From Hemerocallis citrina (lineage: Eukaryota > Streptophyta > Magnoliopsida > Asparagales > Asphodelaceae), in the NCBI GenBank assembly GCA_017893485.1, contig JACEHZ010000372.1, positions 2,088,208 to 2,152,207 of the forward strand: a DNA stretch of 64,000 nucleotides. The letters are read 5' to 3'. The position numbers were made by a program, and so were the translations under genes. Below the pieces are notes generated by a model. It made no database searches, had not been told where the DNA came from, and was given only the letters and a program-made list of their open reading frames with translations. Shown in pieces: positions 22,678-32,860 of the stretch; the stretch's first letter is position 1, and every line of letters starts with the position of its first letter.

Positions 22678-22720
22678 CTTAGCTATTCGGTCGTCTCGCG
22701 CTTCATACTCACCCAAGTTC
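22678..22720 (-). pseudogene. Fragment of the second RNase H of Tat element 1
   Basis: After the duplicated CTTAG, the minus strand encodes LGEYEARDDRIAK, which continues into YLAKVQNLM at 12576 once the nested element is removed. Element 2 has LGEYEARDDRKAKYLAKVRNLM at the homologous place. Similarity stops at about 22720, which marks the broken end of Tat element 1. Confidence 0.8.
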
Positions 22721-22954
22721 CCCGTGGTTGATCTTATTTCATAATTTCCTAGTATAGCTCCTACATCTTTCTTGCATCTTAGATCCTTGTCAATCAACCT
22801 ATTATTCACCGGATTCACCGCTAAAAATTATTGAAGATATGTAAAGAGTAGTAGTAGTATTCTAAGCAAAACTCTCATTTTAAAACTGTCTCTAATGTCA
22901 TGTATCTCTTCTCAGTAGTAATATGAGACTTATTAGCAAAAAGAGTTTGCAAAT
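22721..22954. other. Unassigned short segment between Tat element 1 and a copia LTR
   Basis: It resembles nothing else in the window. The minus strand has a short open stretch in frame with the Tat fragment, which looks fortuitous. It may be filler DNA at the breakpoint or old flanking DNA. Confidence 0.4.
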
Positions 22955-23305
22955 TGTTAGGGAATGGGTAAGCTGCTAGCTGAGGAAGAGATAGATGAAC
23001 TTCGAGTGAAACCTACTGCGTGAGAGTATCAGTATATCAGTGTATCAGTGTTTAGTGTGAATGCGCACTATTTGGTTTGTGTGTTGAGTTGCACATAGGC
23101 AGCATGTGTTTACTCCATTGAGTGTCGGTTAGTTAATTAGGGGGTTCTTTGTTTTCTGGCACTAACTGCCTATATAAATGTAGAAAAGAGAGAATGTAAT
23201 CAAAAAATCTAACTGAATTGTTTTTCCCCAAATTTGTTTCTTCTAAAACTCTAATCTCAGTCGCCATGGCAAAATCCAAGCAAGCTCGACTCCCAGGTCC
23301 TAACA
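22955..23305 (+). repeat. Copia-type LTR (351 bp)
   Basis: The ends TGTTAGG and CCTAACA form a perfect 7-bp inverted repeat. A TATA box (TATATAAAT, about 23171) is present, and a primer-binding site follows three bases after the end. It is probably the 5' LTR of a copia element whose interior was interrupted by the insertion at 23409. Confidence 0.7.
23171..23179 (+). promoter_or_regulatory. TATA box of the copia LTR
   Basis: TATATAAAT lies in the middle of the 351-bp LTR, where the promoter of a short copia LTR is expected. Confidence 0.5.
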
Positions 23306-23308
23306 ATT

Positions 23309-23408
23309 TGGTATCAGAACCAGCTGCCGACGATAGCGATGAGCGAGACGTAGGAAGCACGACAGCGGCAGAGGAAGAGGTGAAAGGTCAAATAGCGACC
23401 ATCCAAAC
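23309..23408 (+). other. Primer-binding site and start of copia interior
   Basis: TGGTATCAGAACC differs at one base from the complement of the initiator tRNA-Met 3' end. The following 90 bases stay open in a frame that begins at ATG 23265 inside the LTR and encodes an acidic, Ala/Glu-rich peptide. It could be the very start of gag, but it is cut at 23408 by another element's LTR. Confidence 0.6.
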
Positions 23409-24549
23409 TGTAGCGCCCCAAATTTCATACACAGAAAATCCATGACTCATCCAGAATCTTTTACTTCAATGTAATATAAACACAATGCAAAATACAGGAA
23501 AACTTTTATACTTTTAAGACAACATCATTTTTTACAATACATAGCGGAATCATTACACATTAAATACAACTTGTTATAATATTCAAACTTCAGTCTTCAC
23601 TAGAATCCCTCTCATAACTCGTATTCATGTCACTCACTAACAAAAGTCCTGCAAAACTTACAAACTATGGGCACATCGGTTGAATACAACGGACACAATG
23701 CTAATAACAATAGAGATATTCAAATTCTGAACAACCAACAATTTAATGCAAAATAAAAATAATAAAGATAAATAAAACAGAAAGTGAATGTCATGCCCCG
23801 CTTCCCAAAAATACGGAATGCAAGCACGTGACATGGCCTAGCGAATGACTTGCCTCATTCATAGGTTGTCATCGATTCAACTCAACAATATAAAACATGA
23901 AGTAAAACAACAACGCATGCAATAAAAGAAGTAATCACATAAATAAAAATACTTGAAATTTAAGCATAAAATAACCAACATAAAATAAATCCAACATCTG
24001 GAATCAACAACAATAATATTCGGGTCAAAAGCCCACAAATACAACAATGTTCAATTATTTAAGTTCCAGAAAAATGACAAACAATGATTATTTAGATGGC
24101 GCATTAACACAAGTCTTTCACCATTGTTGTTCTCCTAGTCCATCAGGAAAATCTCCCAGAATACCTGTAAGCTGCTCATCTGAAAGTGAGGAAAAGTGTC
24201 CTTAGAGAAAGTCGTGGACAGCAAGTAGAGAAACAGAGAACAATGACAATAACGGTATAACGATGAATACAATGGACGATGAAATCAATAGTATTGAACA
24301 GTGACAAGGCGATAATAGTAAAATGTGAAATAACGATGATTTATAACGATAACAATAAACAGTAACAACGATGGTAAACAATAACGATAATATTGTTCAA
24401 TGAAGATGATAATATGCAATGATAATGCGATGAAGTCTTAAGTCTATTATTCATTTTAATCCTAACTAATGCACGTACTACTGCATCCCATACTACAAGT
24501 TCCATGCATACAATCAATTTCGTTTAGACTAAGGTGGTAGATTCTATAG
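23409..24549 (-). repeat. 3' LTR of the long-LTR element, terminal part
   Basis: It ends TGTAGCGCCCC on the plus strand (GGGGCGCTACA on the minus). From about 23808 onward it is closely matched by 54985-55729. The split point is the duplicated TATAG at 24545-24549. Confidence 0.8.
24545..24549. repeat. Target-site duplication TATAG (left)
   Basis: TATAG precedes the LTR of Tat element 2 and recurs at 48771-48775. The related unoccupied sequence at 55711-55730 reads GATTCTATAGGTCATG, which confirms the joint. Confidence 0.95.
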
Positions 24550-24719
24550 TGATATGGCTAAAAATGGGGTTAAATCGGGATCGTCCAAATAGGGTGCGAA
24601 TCTCAAAGCCTAGGGGTAAAATGATAATTTCACCTACAAATGGGTCCGAAGTGGGTATTGGGTCTTCTTCTCAAGGATCCATTAATCTGCAAACGGATCC
24701 GTCTCCAACTGGGTGAGGG
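24550..24719 (+). repeat. 5' LTR of Tat element 2, first part
   Basis: It begins TGATATGGCTAAAAATGG and matches 48152-48322 with about a dozen differences. It is interrupted at the GAGGG/GCGGG duplication of the Tekay-like element and continues at 35786. Confidence 0.9.
24715..24719. repeat. Target-site duplication GAGGG (left copy, one mismatch)
   Basis: GAGGG precedes the LTR start at 24720; the right copy at 35781-35785 is GCGGG. The uninterrupted minus-strand LTR at 4322-4886 reads GTGCGGGTTCC at this place, so GCGGG is ancestral. Confidence 0.8.
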
Positions 24720-27643
24720 TGTAATACCCCGATTTTCAAATTAATGAAAAAAATTATTTATTTATTTTTTTGCACGTAGTGTGCACGTATAATATTTTGA
24801 CTATTATTTTCATCATGATGAGTAAGAATATTGTTTTCTATAAAGCCTTTTTCCTAAAGCCCAAAATTTAGTTTATTTTCCTTTTAAAATAATTATCTTG
24901 GCCCAATCAATTTAAGCCCAGAAATTAATTCCATTTTTTACAACTTGTAATGTGTAACACTTTTAAAGGCTTTTTATTTGTGTACAAGTTGGGGTGACTC
25001 ATGCATCGACGTGCAATTCACACACGTGCAAGAGCACACCTTTTCTTGGCCGGTTGGGTTAGGAGTGGTGTTTTAGTCATGGGTGGTTATTGGAGTGTGG
25101 GTAGTTATTACAACTCCCTAGTGCATCCTAGCCTTTGATCCTATAACTATCTACTAAATCCTAGCCCTCCATCTCACCCAAATTGGTGTATAAATACCCC
25201 CTCTCATTCATTGTTTCTTTTACACTAAGATCATATTGTAAGAGAGATATATTGTGAGAGAGTTGTGTGTGGAGGCCGGGTATCACTTCTGAAGGTTTCG
25301 GTGAGGAGCAAGGAGTCGAGCTTTGCATTAAGGAGTTTTTCTGGATTTCGGTTATTTCGTCAATAAGGTGGGCATTTCTCAGGACTTCTAATGTAGAAAA
25401 TATGTCATGATTATGATGATTGTTACTATGCTTGTAAAAATAAAATTCAAACCTATCCCTGTGTATGTTTATGACGAGGGTTGTGAAGGACTGATAGTGT
25501 AGTAATGACACTGTAAATAAAAAACGAGATGAGTCTGTACAGTTGACTGCCGCTTGGACAAGTCGACTGGTACGAGGCGAGTATTTCTCAAAATTTATTA
25601 GAAGTTTCATGATGTACATGTGTACAAACTAAAATGATATAGGAATGCTAAATTCATACCCTCCATGTTGTACATGACTGAGGAGACATGAACGTATGAA
25701 AAGAAACTAGTGATAATTAGTAAAACTGAGAATGACCTGTGCAGTCGACTGCTAATGTGAACAGCCGACCGATGCATTGATTTAAACCTGAATAGTCCAG
25801 TAATTCCTTGAAATGAGGTATTTCCATGGTGTTTTCCTAGTGTAATAAATTGAGATTAATATTTTATCTCTGCAAGAAAGTGATGAACAAATGAAAATGC
25901 ATGTTTAACATTTCCTTGAGGAAAGAAAAATATTAGTTATGTGAAATTCCATATTGCGATGATAGTGAACAGCTAAGAAATTACGTACTTATACAGCATG
26001 TATATATATATATATTGTAATGTGACACAATGATGCATGTGCATGGAAGAACAGATGGAAAGATAATTCCTTAATTTGAAATGTGAACCTGTTCAGTCGA
26101 CTCAATGCGAGCAGCAAGTCGACTGGGCTGAGAATGAAAATGGACAGTTAACACCCAGGACAGACGACTGATGGAATGACAGTCGACTGTCACGTGAATG
26201 ATATTTTGAACATAAAAAGTTGCGAAGCAACTGACTGGCCATGTGCAGCAGTCGACTCTCCCGAGTGGTTATGAAGAACTTGAATTAACTGAACAAGTCG
26301 ACCGGACTTCTCCAAGTCGACTGTCCAGAGTATTTTGATATGTTAGAGAATCTTATTCTGTTTATGTTGAAGATTGTGAACTTTATGGTTGATGTTGGTA
26401 AACTCTATTTGTTGCTGCATGAATTTACATGAAATGAATCATAGTTTTGAATTGACAATTTACATGAAATGAATCGAAGGATTGAATTGAGAATTACATG
26501 AATATGAAAGCTAAGATCATGATAAAGAAAGTCTGTGAGACTATTAAATGAATTATGAGTTGAAAATGCTCAAATTGGAAATTGTGAATTGGAGATTGAA
26601 ACCAAAGAGTAGCTAAGTCTCCCCCGGCATTGGAAATGAAATGAAATGAAATGAGAATTGAAAGAACAAGGTTGGTCATGTGTTAAAATGATTGAATAAG
26701 TCCGGTTTAGTGGAGAGGCTAACTCTAGAGCTTTGATTTTTATTCATGATTCTAAAAATTAGTACATAGTGGAGATGTGATGAAAGTGAGAGAAAAATAC
26801 GAGTATGAGAACTAGGGTTTACGGTGCGGGTGTGTGAGCCACAGAATGCATGCTTGATGAGTCATGACATGACGTGGGCACAACTCAGAATGATCGGACT
26901 CTAGTCACGCTTGTGGGATGTTTGGTGACTGCAAGAGGATCGTGTGCCATGAAGTGAGGCTGAATTGCCACAGAATGCATGCTTGATGAGTCAAGACATG
27001 GCGTGGGATTCCCCTCCAGAATTTTTTGTACACGAGCTTGTACTCATAGATCGTCTAAGATACTCACCGTAGTTACAGTGGTGATTAAGTCATGGCGAGG
27101 GATTGAACCCTACAAAGATGAAGAACGAATAAGAGGCTTGCCCTCGGACCTATGTAGTATGGGATGCATAGAATCCGAACAAGTGCGCATTAGTGTCATT
27201 TGATATAAACAATTGCATTAAGGATTAAGTGCACAATCACGACACGACATCATTAAGATTTTCCCTTTTACTTTATTTTGATATGTGAACAAGTTTGTGA
27301 TCTGTTAAGAAATGAGAATCATTATACTGTTTCTGGCATAGAGAGGATGGCCATGTATAATTATCGTCGGTTGAATAAACTGACGTGCCCACAGTGTTGT
27401 ATGCAGGATGAATGGCATGAAAAAGATTAAAGAGGAACAATGCTTAAAGATTCATTCCGTGTTGTTGTACATTGTTTCATTATTGTAAATTTTACTTCCG
27501 CTATGCAATGTAATTGTAATAAATGTTGTAAACTCTGATGTAAAGTGAAAAGTTTAAATTTCCTTGTAAAATTGTACTAAGAAAAGCGAAAAGATCCTGT
27601 AGAACATCTCGAATTCAGTGTATTTGGGATTCGGGGCGTTACA
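24720..27643 (+). repeat. 5' LTR of the Tekay-like element
   Basis: This 2924-bp LTR begins TGTAATACCCC and ends GGGGCGTTACA. It includes a TATA box near 25191, a cluster of AGTCGACT-type palindromes (25540-26340), a (TA)n run near 26000, two copies of an AATGCATGCTTGATGAGTCA block (26845 and 26973), and the shared GTAGTATGGGATGCATA word near 27153. Confidence 0.92.
25190..25197 (+). promoter_or_regulatory. TATA box of the 5' LTR
   Basis: TATAAATACCCC lies at the end of the conserved upstream block. In the 3' LTR the same site reads TATGAATACCCC (33330), a change that would weaken it. Confidence 0.65.
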
Positions 27644-27646
27644 GAG

Positions 27647-27660
27647 TGGTATCAGAGCCA
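27647..27660 (+). other. Primer-binding site (initiator tRNA-Met)
   Basis: TGGTATCAGAGCCA is a perfect 14-base complement to the 3' end of plant initiator tRNA-Met, starting three bases after the LTR. Confidence 0.92.
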
Positions 27661-27814
27661 CGCTTTTTTCTACGCTTCTCTCACTTGTACAAATTTATAA
27701 GGAACGACACCCTAGGAGTGGACATTAGAGTGTGTTTGAGTCTAGAGGTTTAAATGTAAGTGATTTACATTTGTGTTGCTCTATGACTTATGCTTCTTCC
27801 TCTCTATTTCTAAG

Positions 27815-28240
27815 ATGGCCGATCACTTCGACCTTGCTGGAGATGACGACTGGCATATCATTGAGGAAGAGTACCATCCTGGACAGGATGATCCCGAGGA
27901 AGAGTACCACCCTGGGCAAGCAGATTCTGATGAGGAGGAGTGGCCTGAATCTCGAGAGATTACCCCACCTCCAGACTCGTCTGACGATTCTTCTTCTGAT
28001 GAAGAAGAGGGACCAGTTTTGAGTAGTCTTGTGACTTCTCTTCAGAGGCAGGTAGAGACACTGTGAGAGAGAGTCGGATTATTGGAGGCTCAGCTGGCAA
28101 AGCGGAAGGATGACTTTTCAGTTCTCAGTCACCGGGTATGGGAACTTGAGAAGAGGAAGAACTTGACAGATGTGCTGAAGGATGAAGTTGATGAACTACG
28201 GGGAGAACTTCGAGAAGCGAAGAGGAACCGTAGGAGTTAG
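27815..28240 (+). pseudogene. Small acidic coiled-coil ORF ahead of gag
   Basis: ATG 27815 opens a frame of about 141 codons: MADHFDLAGDDDWHI, then a duplicated EEEYHPGQ phrase, a Ser/Asp/Glu-rich acidic stretch, and after a TGA at 28064-28066 (one step from CGA) a leucine-heptad region (LEAQLAKRKDD...VWELEKRK...LRGELREAKRNRRS) to TAG 28240. The non-autonomous relative keeps a similar charged helix at about 16640-16740. It is separated from gag by 100 bp. Its role is unknown; I see no homology to a gag or envelope motif. Confidence 0.6.
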
Positions 28241-28340
28241 ATTGTTGTAGCTTCTATTTTCTTTCATTTTGATGTTAAGAAATGTTTTAATTCAAATGTA
28301 TAAAGTTGGAATTCAATGAAATGTAAGTTGATTTAAATTC

Positions 28341-29367
28341 ATGTCTTATACTTCGAATTTAATGGATCTTTTGTATCAGAATATGTCGAGAAGAGGAGCT
28401 AGAAATGGTGAGGGGTTGGATCTGGAGACAGAACTTGCAAGGGTCTACCAGACGCTCAATGCAGTGGCTATGAACCAAGGAAGGGGGCCGGTGAATCCAG
28501 TGCCCGAGGCGATTAAGCTAGTGGAATCGTTCAAGAGAAAGAAACCACCTATATTCGAGGGAAAGTCAGACCCAGATGCGGCTGACAACTGGATTCGTCA
28601 AGTGGAGACAATCTTTGAGGTGTTGGAGACCCCTGAGGGCAGTAAGGTCAAATTGGCGACTTTGCAATTTGAGAAGGACGCGGCTGTGTGGTGGCAGTCG
28701 ATGAAGAGGACCATGGGAGGTATAGTGCTTCGCTGGGAGGAATTTCTAGAAGAATTCCGCAGTCACTATTTCCCCTCCGATGTTTAAGAGAAGAAGGCTA
28801 TGGAGTTTCTGTCGCTACAGCAAGGCAGCATGTCAGTGAGAAAGTACGAGACTAAGTTTACTCAGCTCTCTAGGTATGCTCCTGAACTGGTGATGGATGT
28901 GGCGAAGAAGGCTCGTAAGTTCGAGCATGGATTGACACCGAGCTTGAGGTCCCGGATGATACCTCTTGGTATCAGAAGATTCGACAAGTTGGTGAAGAGG
29001 GCAGCAGCGACGGAAGCAGATATGGAGCAGTTCCATGTTGTTCAGAACCGGAGGAACAACTGGCAGTCTGGAAAGAGGCCTGCACAATCTGGAAGTTTCA
29101 AGGGGCAACCATCTGCACAAAGGTTCAAACCGACAGGGGCGAACACTGTTAGTGTAGCTGGAGGACCTGGGAACAATGTGGTGAGACCTCCTGCGGTGAC
29201 TTGCTACAATTGTGGTGAAACGGGACATTACTAATCTCAATGCTCCAAACCACGGAATGGAAATCGCAATGCACCAGCGCAGCAGACTGGGAAGAGGTCG
29301 TACCAGCCAAGGCGAGTATTTGCCTTGATAGAAGCTGATGCTGAGGAGGTTGATCATGTCATCTCTG
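28341..29367 (+). pseudogene. Tekay-like gag (capsid and zinc knuckle), two stops
   Basis: The frame starts at ATG 28341. Residues about 55-170 show the Retrotrans_gag pattern (PPIFEGKSDPDAADNWI, ATLQFEKDAAVWW, WEEFLEEFRSHYFP). TAA at 28785-28787 interrupts it; the frame goes on with EKKAMEFLSLQQGSMSV. A basic linker follows, then one knuckle CYNCGETGHY-SQC (29202-29243), which contains a TAA at 29232. The product would form the virus-like core that packages element RNA. The frame continues to DHVISG at about 29367, where it meets a GT donor and joins pol if the next 88 nt are removed. Confidence 0.85.
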
Positions 29368-29455
29368 GTACGAGGGCTGATATCTAGAAGTTTTGTCATT
29401 TCTTTTCCCGCTCATATCGTGAAACTGTTATGTAATGGTGTGTACTATGTAACAG
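29368..29455 (+). other. Putative 88-nt intron between gag and protease
   Basis: The segment starts GTACGA and ends CTATGTAACAG. Gag is in one frame before it and protease in another after it. Removing it joins ...DHVISG to [11 protein letters not shown] in frame, exactly where related elements run through. Without removal the gag frame stops inside it at TAG 29396. An insertion that mimics an intron is the alternative. Confidence 0.55.
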
Positions 29456-32400
29456 GCGAACTTTATGTGAATGGAATGAAAGCTGTTGTGTTGTTCGATA
29501 CTGGATCCTCTCATACTTTTGTGTCTCCTAAATTTGCTAAAGTATTGGGAGTTGAACCGAACATTTTTCCAGGCAAAATCTTAGCAGTAGCTACTCCATC
29601 AGGGAAAACTTTAACCACTGATCGGTATTACGCTGATTGCGAGATTGTGATTGGGGATCGAATCTTTGGGATTGATCTGATCGAGCTGACTATCTTAGGA
29701 GTCGATGTTATCATTGGCATTGATTGGATGTCGGTGTACAGTGCAAGCATCGAGTGTAAGACCAAGACGGTAATAGTGAAGGCTCCAGGTGGTCCTGAAG
29801 TCACTTTCCAAGGGAAGCAGAAGTGTTCTAAGCTGGTGGCAACTATCCGCAGGGAAGAGACTCCTGTGGAAGTGCAAGGGATTCCTGTGGTTCGGGACTA
29901 TCCGACTGTGTTCTTGGATGATTTTCCTGGGTTACCCCCACATCGTGATGTAGAGTTCAGCATCACTGTTCAACCGGGAAGTGCACCAATTTCTAAGGCA
30001 CCATATAGGATGGCTCCAGTGGAACAGGATAAGGTGAAACGGCAGATTGAGGAACTATTGGAGAAAGGCTTTATTCAACCTAGTGCGTCACCTTGGGGAG
30101 CACCAGTGCTTTTGGTAAAGAAGAAGGATGGATCGATGAGAATATGTATCGATTATCGGGAGCTGAATAAGGTCACTGTTCAAAATAAGTATCCTATTCC
30201 TCGAATTGATGATTTGTTCGATCGTCTACAAGGAGCAGCTGTTTTCTCCAAAATAGATCTTTGATCAGGATATCACCAAGTTTGAGTGAAAGCTGAAGAT
30301 GTGCATAAAACTGCATTTAGAACTCGACATGGGCGTTACGAATTCTTAGTTATGCCATTCGGAGTGACGAATGCACCCGCAATCTTCATGGATTTGATGA
30401 ACAGATTTCTGAGGCCGTTCATTGATTCTTTCGTCGTGGTGTTTATCGACGATATTCTCGTGTACTCCAAGTCAGAGGAGGAGCACACCGAGCATCTGGC
30501 AGCAATTTTGAAGAAGCTGGAAGAGCAGAAGTTGTATGCCAAGTTATCCAAGTGTGATTTGTGGAAATCTGAAGTGGCATTCCTAGGTCACATCCTTTCT
30601 AAGGAGGGATTGACAACTGACCCTCAGAAGATGGAGGCAGTGAGAGATTGGGCTAGGCCTACTACAGTGAAGGAAGTCAGAAGTTTTCTTGGGATGACTG
30701 GATACTACAGGAGATTCATTCAAGGTTATGCTCAGATAGCCGTACCGCTAACTGGTCTGACCAAGAAGAATGTGAGCTTCAAGTGGACTGAGCAATGTGA
30801 GGCGAGCTTTTAGGAGTTGAAAGAGAAGCTGACTACTGCACCTATTTTGGCTCTGCCTAGAGCGGGTGTTGAGTATGATGTTTATAGCGATGCTTCACAT
30901 CATGGGCTTGGTTGTGTCTTAATGCAAGAAGGAAGAGTAATCGCTTATGGGTCTAGGCAACTATGACCGCATGAGAAGAATTACCCGACTCATGATCTAG
31001 AGTTGGCTGCGATTATCTTTGCCCTGAAGCAATGGAGGCACTACGTGTACGGTGAGAAGTTGAACATGTACACGGACCACAAGAGCTTGAAGTATATATA
31101 TCAGCAGAGGGATCTGAATCTGAGGCAGCGAAGATGGTTGGAAGTGCTCGAGGACATGCGACCTGAGATCAAGTATCATCCTGGAAAGGCTAATGTTGTT
31201 GCTGATGCACTTAGTCACAAGAGCAGTTTGGCCAGTTTGATTACAACTCAAAAGCATCTGATTGAGGAGCTGGATCGAGCAGGTATTGAGGTTGTCTTGC
31301 AAGGATTGGGAGCATCTTTGGCTCAGTTGAGGCTTCAGCCTACTTTGAATGCAAGGATCATTGCAAGTCAGGAGGTTGGTGCTGATATTTTGGAGATGAA
31401 GGAGCAGGTCGGTGCTGGCAGGTTGCCCGGATTTCAAATCAGGAATGGAGTGCTGTGGTTCGGAGATAGGCTATGTGTTCCAAATCAGGCGGACCTGAAA
31501 GAGAGTATTCTTCAGGAGGTACATGCTACTCTTTTGTCTGTACATCCTGGGAGTACTAAGATGTACAAAGACATCAAACAACATTTCTGGGGGTCAGGTT
31601 TGAAACGGGATGTGGCTGAATTTGTGGCGAAGTGTGAGGTTTGTCAGCAAGTCAAAGCCGAAAACCAGAGACCCGGAGGTCTATTACAGCCGTTACCTAT
31701 TCCGGAATGGAAGTGGGATAAAATCAGTATGGATTTCATCACGGGATTGCCTAAGAGTTCTAAAGGCAATGATGCAATTTGGGTTATAGTCGATCGACTA
31801 ACCAAGTCCGCTCACTTTTGGCGATGAAATTCACTGCTTCGATGGACAAGTTGGCTGAGATGTATGTTGGCGAGATCGTCAGGCTTCATGGTGTTCCGTC
31901 AACTATTGTGTCTGACCGAGATGCGCGGTTTACTTTGCATTTCTGGAGGAGTCTTCAGACAGCTTTGGGTACCAAGATAGAGTTCAGCACTGCTTTTCAT
32001 CCGCAAACCGATGGGCAGACCGAGAGAGTCAACCGTATTCTTGAGGATATGCTTCGGTGTTGTATACTAGCTTTTGGAGGCAGTTGGAAAAGGCATTTAC
32101 CTTTGGTAGAGTTTGCCTACAACAACAGTTTTCAGGCTAGCATCGGGATGGCGCCGTACGAAGCTTTGTATGGCAGGAAGTGCAGAACACCTATTTGTTG
32201 GTTTGATGTTGGGGAGCGTCAGTTGTTTGGTCCTGAGCTTGTACAACAAACTTCTGAGAAGATTGTTCTGATCAGGAAAAGGTTGGTAGAAGCTCAGAGC
32301 AGGCAGAAAAGCTATGCAGACAACCGGAGAAGGGACCTTGAGTTTGAGGTTGGTGACTTCGTCTTTCTGAAGGTATCACCCAGTAGAGGTATGGTTCGGT

Positions 32401-32768
32401 TTGGCAAAGGCGAAAAGTTAGCCCCGAGGTTTATAGGCCCGTATAAGATATTGAAAATGATCGGGAAAACTGCTTACCGGCTTGAATTACCAGAAGAGTT
32501 GTCTCAGGTGCACAATGTCTTTCATGTGTCTATGCTGAGAGGTTACATTCCAGATCCGAGTCATCATTTGCCTGAAGTGCCGGAAGGTTTGCAATTGGAT
32601 CTGAATTACATCGAGTCTCCTGTCGAGATTGTTGACCGCAGGGAGAAAGTCTTGAGGAATAAGACGATACCGATGGTCAAGGTAGTCTGGAGAAACCATT
32701 TGGTTGAAGAGGCTACTTGGGAATCTGAGGAGAGGATGTTGAAGGACTATCCTGAGCTTTTTGTTTGA
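29456..32768 (+). pseudogene. Tekay-like pol: protease, RT, RNase H, integrase, chromodomain
   Basis: Protease shows [12 protein letters not shown] (Asp codon 29497). RT runs from about 29990 with [23 protein letters not shown] and the catalytic FIDD at 30442-30453. RNase H has SDASHHGLG, LELAAI, YTDHKSLKY and VVADAL. Integrase has the H-H-C-C finger (VHATLLSVHPG...CEVCQQ), then MDFITGLP, VSDRDARF and the E of GQTERVNR. The chromodomain lies in about the last 60 codons (VEIVDRREKVLRNK...VVWRNH...ATWESEE). Breaks: TGA 30262, TGA 30283, TAG 30811, TGA 30964, and a one-base loss near 31817 (the T-run in CACTTTTGG), after which the frame continues to TGA 32766-32768. The Arg and Gln stops are single C-to-T steps. 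Confidence 0.92.
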
Positions 32769-32847
32769 TTGTATCTTTGTATTTTTCTTTGTATGTGAGT
32801 GTTTGTTTTCTTGCTCTCGACTGTAGTTCCGGGGACGGAACTATTCT

Positions 32848-32860
32848 AAGGAGGGAGTGT
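32848..32860 (+). other. Polypurine tract
   Basis: AAGGAGGGAGTGT lies directly before the 3' LTR. It is the expected primer for second-strand synthesis. Confidence 0.88.

Larger units (their letters stand above)
4322..22720 (-). mobile_element. Tat-lineage Ty3/gypsy element 1, 5'-truncated, host of a nested element
   Basis: On the minus strand the order is: a remnant of the second RNase H (22720-22683, continuing at 12576 after the nested insertion), integrase (to 11103), a polyadenylation region, a 116-bp tandem repeat array, an oppositely oriented extra gene (6151-9431), a hairpin repeat array, a polypurine tract and the 3' LTR (4322-4886). Gag, protease, RT and the 5' LTR are missing beyond 22720. 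The left flank is ATACT (4317-4321); the matching target duplication cannot be checked because the 5' end is lost. The arrangement matches element 2 at 24550-48770. Confidence 0.85.

Noticed and set aside
26970..27010. TTGATGAGTCAAGACATGGCG blocks suggested a hammerhead ribozyme (CTGATGAG core).
   Set aside because: The GAAA part and cleavage-site stem are not found at the right distance, so the ribozyme core is not complete.
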